A stretch of DNA of 6,798 nt from Acidobacteriota bacterium. GTDB taxonomy: Bacteria > Acidobacteriota > Thermoanaerobaculia > Multivoradales > JAHEKO01. The stretch is from contig JAHEKO010000210.1 in assembly GCA_024638355.1 (NCBI GenBank), forward strand, positions 1 to 6,798. The letters are read 5' to 3'. The notes under the pieces were generated by a model, which made no database searches, was not told the origin of the DNA, and saw nothing but the letters and a program-made list of their open reading frames with translations. The translations under genes and the position numbers were made by a program. Within the stretch, counting starts at the first letter, position 1. Each line of letters begins with the position of its first letter. Positions 1 to 4,649 of this stretch are shown here, in pieces.

Positions 1-893
1 CGGAGCCGCCGCCCGGCTTCGGCGACCTCGAGTCGGAGCTGGTCGGCGTGGTCGAAGCGTCGCTCTCGCCCCGCACCACCCTGGCCGGCCGCGGGGTGGC
101 CGAGCTGCGCTTTCGCGACAAGTACGGCGTCTCGATTCTGGCCATCTGGCGCAACGGCCGTGCCTACCGCAGCGGTCTCGGCGAGATGACCCTGCAGCCG
201 GGGGACGCCTTCCTCGTCTACGGCGACCGGCAGCGGCTGGCGCTCCTCGCCGAGAACCCCGACTTCTACGTGTTGAGCCCCCAGGCCCAGGCGCCTCCGC
301 GCCAGGAGAAGGCGCCGATCAGCGCGCTCATCATGGCCGGCGTGCTGGTCAGCGTCGTCGCGGGCCTCCTGCCGGTCTACATCGCGGCGCCCACCGGGGC
401 GCTGCTGATGATCCTGACCGGCTGTCTCACCGTCGAGGAGGCCTACCGCTCGATCGAGCTGAAGGCGGTGATCCTGATTGCCGGCATGCTGAGCCTCGGC
501 CTGGCCATGGAAGAGACCGGGCTCGCCGCGTTCCTGGCCGAGAAGGTGCTGGGCTCGCTCGCCGCGTTCGGACCGCGGGCGCTGATCGCCGGCCTCTTCG
601 TGATCACCGCGCTCTCGGCACAGGTCATGCCGACCGCGGCGGTGGCGGTGCTGATGTCGCCGATCGCGCTCAAGACGGCGGCGGCGACCGGGATCTCGCC
701 TTACGCACTCTTGATGGTCCTGGCGATCGCCGCCTCGTGCGCCTTCATGAGCCCGGTCGGCCACGCCGTCAACCTGCTGGTCATGGGCTTCGGCGGCTAC
801 AAGTTCACCGACTACACCAAGGTCGGCCTGCCGCTGACCTTCCTGCTGCTGCTGCTGGTGGTCTTCTTTCTGCCGCTCATCTGGCCGCTGTAG
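1..893 (+). CDS. SLC13/DASS-family anion permease with RCK_C domain, C-terminal part (5' truncated by window)
   Basis: The reading frame is open from the first in-frame codon at position 3 to TAG at 891-893, giving 296 visible residues. The true start lies upstream, because no start with a ribosome site is seen and a domain is already under way. Positions about 48-275 encode a soluble TrkA-C/RCK_C-like domain (for example LAIWRNGRAYRSG, then a GDAFLVYG strand). After a short charged linker come hydrophobic spans at about 318-422, 459-509, 579-662, 693-785 and 828-887. The motif FMSPVGHAVN (744-773), followed by GGYKFTDYTKVG, is characteristic of the second half of SLC13-type permeases that carry RCK_C domains between two membrane halves. 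Members of this inner-membrane family co-transport di- or tricarboxylates or sulfate with Na+ or H+; the substrate cannot be read here. It ends about 115 bases before the next promoter, so it is probably a separate transcription unit. The family call is firm and the substrate unknown. Confidence 0.88.
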   Translation, partial: EPPPGFGDLESELVGVVEASLSPRTTLAGRGVAELRFRDKYGVSILAIWRNGRAYRSGLGEMTLQPGDAFLVYGDRQRLALLAENPDFYVLSPQAQAPPRQEKAPISALIMAGVLVSVVAGLLPVYIAAPTGALLMILTGCLTVEEAYRSIELKAVILIAGMLSLGLAMEETGLAAFLAEKVLGSLAAFGPRALIAGLFVITALSAQVMPTAAVAVLMSPIALKTAAATGISPYALLMVLAIAASCAFMSPVGHAVNLLVMGFGGYKFTDYTKVGLPLTFLLLLLVVFFLPLIWPL

Positions 894-1008
894 GTAGCAC
901 CCGGACGCGCGCCGGGCGGATCAGGCCAGATCGCCGCCCAAGGCCGGAGCTCGGGCCACCCGAAACGCGAGGTGCGGCGCCGGCCGCAAGACCACCCGCA
1001 AAGGCGGG
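894..1008. other. Intergenic gap with GC-rich hairpins
   Basis: No convincing gene lies between the permease stop and the promoter. Two inverted repeats can be read. CCCGG (900-904) pairs with CCGGG (912-916) across a 7-base loop just after the permease stop. ACCCGC (994-999) pairs perfectly with GCGGGT (1004-1009) across an AAAG loop and abuts the -35 hexamer. Neither is followed by a proper U-tract (the second is followed by TTGACATTT), so they are at best weak intrinsic terminators. In DNA this rich in GC, short hairpins also arise by chance. Confidence 0.4.
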
Positions 1009-1036
1009 TTGACATTTGGTTAAACGGGTTTAATAT
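1009..1036 (+). promoter_or_regulatory. Sigma70-type promoter of the marR-kor operon
   Basis: A perfect -35 hexamer TTGACA lies at 1009-1014 and a near-consensus -10 hexamer TAATAT at 1031-1036, with a 16-base spacer. It stands out as an AT-rich island in otherwise very GC-rich DNA and lies immediately upstream of the MarR start at 1052. Transcription would be expected to begin near 1043, leaving an unusually short leader of about 9 bases. The spacer and flanks hold palindromic sequence (separate entry), which suggests that a regulator can occlude RNA polymerase. No equally good promoter is visible inside the downstream genes, so this is probably the main promoter for the regulator and the kor genes. 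Confidence 0.8.
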
Positions 1037-1050
1037 TAACGAGGTTAAAC
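1018..1050. promoter_or_regulatory. Putative MarR operator: repeated GTTAAAC-type half-sites
   Basis: GGTTAAAC occurs at 1018-1025 and again, identically, at 1043-1050. The first copy forms a perfect 6-2-6 palindrome, TTAAAC-GG-GTTTAA (1020-1033), lying between -35 and -10. A second perfect palindrome, TTAATATTAA (1030-1039), covers the -10 box. The second GGTTAAAC copy overlaps the Shine-Dalgarno region of the MarR gene. MarR-family dimers commonly bind short AT-rich palindromes over their own promoters, so autorepression is the natural inference. That the adjacent regulator binds here is not shown by the sequence itself. Confidence 0.65.
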
Positions 1051-1051
1051 A

Positions 1052-1639
1052 ATGGACCCAGCTTCCGACCACGCCCAACTCCTCCGCTACTCGCACATCT
1101 TCGCCTCGGTCGTGCACGAGTTGCTGGAGGTGAAGCTCCTCGCCGAGGTCACGGAGGACCCGCTCACGGTCCACCAGTTTCACCTGCTCAAGCTGCTCTC
1201 GGCCAACGGCAAGCATCAGGTCGGAGAGGTGGCGGAGTTCCTGGGCGTCAGCGCGCCCGCAGCGACCAAGAACATCGACAAGCTGGAGCGGCTGGGGCTG
1301 GCGACGCGCGCCCCCTGCCAGGGCGATCGGCGGGCGACGCTGCTGTCGGCCAGCCCACGCGCGCGGCGTCTCGTCGCGCGCTACGAGGCGCGCAAGGGGG
1401 AGCGGCTCGCGCCGGTGTTGGAGTCGTTCACCCGCAGCGAGCTCGATGAGCTCACCCGGCTGTTGGAGCGCTTCGCGCTGGTTCTACTCAAGGCGGAGGA
1501 ACCGGCCGAGGGAGGTCTCTGCCTCCGCTGCTCGGCCTATTACGACGACAAGTGCCCGGTGCAGCACCTACAAGAGGGCTGCCCATATCAAGCAGTTCGG
1601 CGCGCCCGCACCTACGACGCGGTCGCGACCGAGCCTTAG
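1052..1639 (+). CDS. MarR-family transcriptional regulator with four-cysteine C-terminal tail
   Basis: This 195-residue protein starts at ATG 1052, preceded by GAGG (1041-1044) at a 7-base spacing. Residues about 5-145 form a MarR-type winged-helix domain: a dimerisation helix at the N terminus, a helix-turn-helix around residues 55-80 (GEVAEFLGVSAPAATKNIDK), and a wing with the family's conserved D-R pattern (GDRR, 91-94). Unlike a typical MarR protein of about 140-160 residues, it has an extra tail (about 150-195) with cysteines at 157, 160, 168 and 177 in a CX2CX7CX8C arrangement. A further cysteine (89) sits next to the wing. Four spaced cysteines could hold an Fe-S cluster or zinc, or act as a thiol switch; this is inferred. 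It is the first gene of the operon, 14 bases before the ferredoxin subunit, and probably controls itself and the kor genes through the palindromes over its promoter. Confidence 0.9.
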   Translation: MDPASDHAQLLRYSHIFASVVHELLEVKLLAEVTEDPLTVHQFHLLKLLSANGKHQVGEVAEFLGVSAPAATKNIDKLERLGLATRAPCQGDRRATLLSASPRARRLVARYEARKGERLAPVLESFTRSELDELTRLLERFALVLLKAEEPAEGGLCLRCSAYYDDKCPVQHLQEGCPYQAVRRARTYDAVATEP

Positions 1640-1653
1640 TCGGAGCGAAACCA

Positions 1654-1950
1654 GTGAGTGGGGTGACGCAACGGAAGTTCTGGCGGGAGCCCCTGGATCA
1701 CGACCAGGTCGAGATCCCGCTCGGGCAGGTCTACATCATCACCGACCGGTGCAAGGGCTGCGAGTTCTGCGTCGAGTACTGCCCGCGCGACGTCCTCGCA
1801 ATGTCGGAAGCGTTCAACCGCAAGGGCTACCACCCGCCAGTGGTGGTCAAAGAGGGCGAGTGCGTCAACTGCAACCTGTGCGAGCAGATCTGCCCGGAGT
1901 TCGCCATCTTCACCTTGCAGGCGGTCCGCACCGAGGAGGCGTCGTCATGA
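1654..1950 (+). CDS. korD: 2-oxoacid:ferredoxin oxidoreductase, delta (2[4Fe-4S] ferredoxin) subunit
   Basis: This is a 98-residue ferredoxin-like protein. The GTG at 1654 is chosen because GGAG (1642-1645) lies 8 bases upstream and the frame upstream overlaps the MarR gene; a GTG at 1663 is a possible alternative. Two classic cluster motifs are present: CKGCEFCVEYCP (Cys 33, 36, 39, 43) and CVNCNLCEQICP (Cys 70, 73, 76, 80), separated by a linker of about 26 residues. Each should bind a [4Fe-4S] cluster. In four-subunit ketoacid oxidoreductases the delta subunit relays electrons from the catalytic beta subunit to external ferredoxin. Its place directly before the alpha subunit matches the delta-alpha-beta-gamma order of OorDABC/KorDABC operons. 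Its stop overlaps the korA start in an ATGA (1947-1950), indicating translational coupling. The acidic C terminus has no recognised role. Confidence 0.88.
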   Translation: MSGVTQRKFWREPLDHDQVEIPLGQVYIITDRCKGCEFCVEYCPRDVLAMSEAFNRKGYHPPVVVKEGECVNCNLCEQICPEFAIFTLQAVRTEEASS

Positions 1951-3113
1951 AAGCGGATCCGGCCGGAGTCCTGACCGGCGCCCACTACCTGGACGGCGAT
2001 TTCGCCTGCGGCGAAGGCGCGATGGCCGCCGGCTGTCGCTTCGTCGCCGGCTACCCGATCACGCCCTCGACCGAGGTCGTCGAGCGGATCGCCCGCCGCT
2101 TCCCCACCATGGGCGGCAGCTTCATCCAGATGGAAGACGAGCTGGCGAGCATGGCGGCGGTGGTCGGCGCTTCGTGGACCGGCACCAAGTCGATGACCGT
2201 CACCAGCGGTCCCGGCTTCAGCCTGATGATGGAGAACATCGGGTTGGCGGCGATGATGGAGACGCCGTGCGTGGTGGTGAACGTGCAGCGCGGCGGGCCC
2301 TCCACCGGCCTGCCGACGATGGTCGGGCAAGCCGACATGATGCAGGCACGCTGGGGCTCGCACGGCGACTACGAAGTGATCGCCCTGTCGCCGCAGTCGC
2401 CCCAGGAAGCCTTCGATCTCACCGTCGAGGCCTTCAACCTGTCCGAGACATATCGCGTGCCGGTGATGTTCATGATGGACGAGTGCGTCGGCCACATGAC
2501 CGAACGGGTGGTCATTCCGGAGCCCGACGAGATCGAGGTGGTGCCGCGGCGCGTTACCGAGAAGTCCAAAGAGGACTACCTCCCCTACCGGTTGAACGGT
2601 CACCTGGTGCCCGACTTCGCGCGCGCCGGTGACGGCTATCGCTTCCACACGACCGGACTCACCCATGACGAGCGCGGCTATCCGCTGATGTCGGCCGAAT
2701 GCCAGGAGGCGTGCGTACACCGCCTGGTCGAGAAGATCCTGGGAGCGGCGGGAGAGATCGAGCACGTCGAAGAAGAGGCTACGGACGACGCCGAGATCGT
2801 CGTCATCAGCTACGGCATCACCTCTCGGGTGGCGCAGCTGGCGATCGAAATGGCGCGCGAGCGCGGCATCGCGACCGGCTCGCTCCGCCTCGTCGTGGTC
2901 TGGCCCTTCCCCGAGCGCCGCATCAGTGAGCTTGCCGGCCGCGTCGGCGGGCTGGTGGTGCCCGAGCTCAACTACGGGCAGATCTCGCTCGAGGTCGAGC
3001 GCATCGCCGCCGGGCGCTGCCCGGTGTGGCACATCGGCCACGGCGGCGGCACGGTCCACGATCCCGAAACCATCCTCGAGACGATCCTCGAGGCAGCGAG
3101 GGCGGCGGCATGA
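1947..3113 (+). CDS. korA: 2-oxoacid (2-oxoglutarate):ferredoxin oxidoreductase, alpha subunit
   Basis: This is a cytoplasmic protein of 388 residues. The start at ATG 1947 is supported by GAGGAGG (1933-1939), 7 bases upstream, and by ATGA overlap with the delta subunit. The frame extends further upstream only through unrelated sequence under the MarR gene. Family landmarks are GYPITPSTE (35-43), FIQMEDELAS (59-68), the glycine-rich TSGPGFSLMMENIGLA (86-101), QRGGPSTGLPT (114-124) and ELNYGQ (340-345) in the C-terminal domain. The alpha subunit forms the active site with beta: it contacts thiamine diphosphate and positions the 2-oxoacid and CoA. The gamma domain is absent and encoded separately (korC), as in the four-subunit type. 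Overall character fits KorA of 2-oxoglutarate oxidoreductase (2-oxoglutarate + CoA + oxidised ferredoxin to succinyl-CoA + CO2 + reduced ferredoxin). A branched-chain 2-oxoacid (Vor-like) substrate cannot be excluded from sequence alone. Confidence 0.88.
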   Translation: MKADPAGVLTGAHYLDGDFACGEGAMAAGCRFVAGYPITPSTEVVERIARRFPTMGGSFIQMEDELASMAAVVGASWTGTKSMTVTSGPGFSLMMENIGLAAMMETPCVVVNVQRGGPSTGLPTMVGQADMMQARWGSHGDYEVIALSPQSPQEAFDLTVEAFNLSETYRVPVMFMMDECVGHMTERVVIPEPDEIEVVPRRVTEKSKEDYLPYRLNGHLVPDFARAGDGYRFHTTGLTHDERGYPLMSAECQEACVHRLVEKILGAAGEIEHVEEEATDDAEIVVISYGITSRVAQLAIEMARERGIATGSLRLVVVWPFPERRISELAGRVGGLVVPELNYGQISLEVERIAAGRCPVWHIGHGGGTVHDPETILETILEAARAAA

Positions 3114-4006
3114 ATCCCGATCTCGTTCGCGACCCTCTTCCCATGCCGGAGCATCCGGTCACTCCGTACCTGAGGATGGAGCGCATCCCGCACGTCTGGT
3201 GTCCGGGCTGTGGCATCGGCACGGTGGTCAAGTGCTTCGCCACGGCGCTCGAGCGCACCGGAGTCGACCTCGAGAAGGTCTCGGTCTGCTCGGGCATCGG
3301 CTGCTCGGGCCGAACCGCCGGCTACCTGCGGCTCGACGGCTTCCACACCACCCACGGCCGGGCGATCCCGTTCGCCACCGGTTTGAAGCTGGGCCGGCCA
3401 GAGCTCCTGGTGACCGTCGTCTCAGGCGACGGCGATCTGGTCGGCATCGGCGGCAACCACTTCATCCACGCCGCGCGCCGCAATCTCGATCTGCTCGTGA
3501 TCCTGATCAACAACTTCATCTACGGCATGACCGGCGGGCAGAACGCCCCGACGACACCGTTGACCGCACGCTCGTCGACGATGCCGTTCGGCAACTTCGA
3601 GCCCCCCTTCAACTTGCCGCACCTCGCGGCGTCGAGCGGCGCACCCTACGTGGCGCGCTGGACCTGCCTGCACATCCGCCGGCTGACCTGGGCCATAGAG
3701 GAAGCGATCGGCCGCAAGGGGTTCCGCTTCATCGAGGTGATCGCCCCCTGCCCAACGCTCTACTCGCGCCTCAACAAGCTCGGTACCGGCCTGAATGGCA
3801 TGCGCTTCTACCACGACAACGCCGAGATCCGGCATGGCGCCGACACCCGCGACGTCGCCATCGGGTTCCAGGAGCCGATCCTCTGCGGCAAGTTCGTCGA
3901 CGAAGAGAGGCCGACCTTCAGCGAGCTGATGGACTCGCACTACGGCGAGGTGCTGGGCGACGAGTACGTGGCGATGCCGCCCGAAGGGGGATTCCTCCAT
4001 GAGTGA
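3110..4006 (+). CDS. korB: 2-oxoacid (2-oxoglutarate):ferredoxin oxidoreductase, beta (TPP-binding) subunit
   Basis: This 298-residue protein starts at ATG 3110, overlapping the korA stop as ATGA, with GAGGG (3098-3102) 7 bases upstream. It is the thiamine-diphosphate and iron-sulfur subunit. The TPP/Mg signature begins at GDGDL (106-110), continues through IGGNH (113-117) and ends with the paired Asn in NNFIYGMTGGQ (134-144). Candidate [4Fe-4S] ligands are Cys 31 and 34 (WCPGCG), Cys 60 and/or 65 (VCSGIGCSG), and Cys 214 (APCPT); the family uses four cysteines spread in this way. THGRAIPFATGLK (81-93) is also highly characteristic. Length matches the usual stand-alone beta subunits of about 280-300 residues. 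With alpha it catalyses decarboxylation and passes electrons through its cluster to the delta ferredoxin. No key residue appears to be missing. Confidence 0.9.
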   Translation: MNPDLVRDPLPMPEHPVTPYLRMERIPHVWCPGCGIGTVVKCFATALERTGVDLEKVSVCSGIGCSGRTAGYLRLDGFHTTHGRAIPFATGLKLGRPELLVTVVSGDGDLVGIGGNHFIHAARRNLDLLVILINNFIYGMTGGQNAPTTPLTARSSTMPFGNFEPPFNLPHLAASSGAPYVARWTCLHIRRLTWAIEEAIGRKGFRFIEVIAPCPTLYSRLNKLGTGLNGMRFYHDNAEIRHGADTRDVAIGFQEPILCGKFVDEERPTFSELMDSHYGEVLGDEYVAMPPEGGFLHE

Positions 4007-4649
4007 CGACCGCAAACGCGCCGCCGGCGACGACGGACGCGCAGGGGCGCCCCTCGCGGAAGCTCGCACCGAGATCCGGATCACCGGCTTCGGCGGCCAG
4101 GGAGTCGTGCTGGCTGGGCACATCATCGGCCGCGCCTGCGCCATCCACGGCGGCAAGCAGGCGACGATGATCCAGAGCTTCGGCCCCGAAGCGCGCGGCT
4201 CGGCCTGCAGCGCCACCCTCGTGGTCTCCGACGGCGAGGTCTTGTACCCGTACATCCGCGGCACCGACATCCTCGTGGCGATGTCCAGCGAGGGCTACGA
4301 GAAGTACCGAGACGAGCTGCGCGATGACGGCGTTCTCCTCTTCGAGCAGGATCTCGTCCATCCGACCTTCAAGCAGGGGCAGAAGTCGGTGGGCGTTCCT
4401 TCGACCCGGATCGCCGAGTCGCTCGGCCGCGCGATCGTCCAGAACATCGTCATGGTCGGCTTCTTCGCCGGCGTCACCGGGCTCGTCCCCGAGGAGGCGA
4501 TGCGCGCGGCGGTCGGCGGCTCGGTGCCGGCGGGCACCGAGGAGCTGAATCTGAAAGCCTTCGCCGAGGGCCTCGACTACGCGCGCCACGCCGTGACTGC
4601 GCCCACCCTCGAGCTGAGACGGCCGCCCGCCGAGGGAGTAACGGTGTGA
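3999..4649 (+). CDS. korC: 2-oxoacid (2-oxoglutarate):ferredoxin oxidoreductase, gamma subunit
   Basis: This 216-residue protein starts at ATG 3999, overlapping the end of korB by 8 bases, with AGGGGG (3985-3990) 8 bases upstream. Residues about 25-200 form the POR/KOR gamma-type domain. The glycine loop GFGGQGV is at 30-36, SFGPEARGSACSA at 60-72, and the later VQNIVMVGFFAG (147-158) and VPAGTEELNLKAF (176-188) segments are also typical. In this enzyme family the gamma domain packs on alpha and is implicated in CoA handling. The first 24 residues are a charged, low-complexity extension (rich in D, R, A and G) not usual for the family. A shorter start is conceivable, but the ribosome site and the coupling to korB favour ATG 3999. 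Its final codons overlap the start of the following flavoprotein, so the two are translationally coupled. Confidence 0.87.
   Translation: MSDDRKRAAGDDGRAGAPLAEARTEIRITGFGGQGVVLAGHIIGRACAIHGGKQATMIQSFGPEARGSACSATLVVSDGEVLYPYIRGTDILVAMSSEGYEKYRDELRDDGVLLFEQDLVHPTFKQGQKSVGVPSTRIAESLGRAIVQNIVMVGFFAGVTGLVPEEAMRAAVGGSVPAGTEELNLKAFAEGLDYARHAVTAPTLELRRPPAEGVTV

Noticed and set aside
900..916. Intrinsic terminator for the permease gene
   Set aside because: The CCCGG/CCGGG hairpin is short and has no following U-tract. It is noted only as part of the intergenic gap.
1446..1946. N-terminal extension of korA to give a 555-residue protein
   Set aside because: The upstream part overlaps the MarR and ferredoxin genes in another frame and shows no conserved sequence. 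The ATG at 1947 has a strong ribosome site and starts where KorA homology begins.
1827..3059. 410-residue open frame on the - strand opposite korA
   Set aside because: It is fully antisense to the recognisable KorA protein. The His/Asp/Arg-rich translation resembles no family and reflects codon bias on the other strand.
2926..4002. 358-residue + strand frame overlapping korB
   Set aside because: It is Arg/Pro/Ser-rich out-of-frame sequence over the well-supported KorB protein, with no motif.
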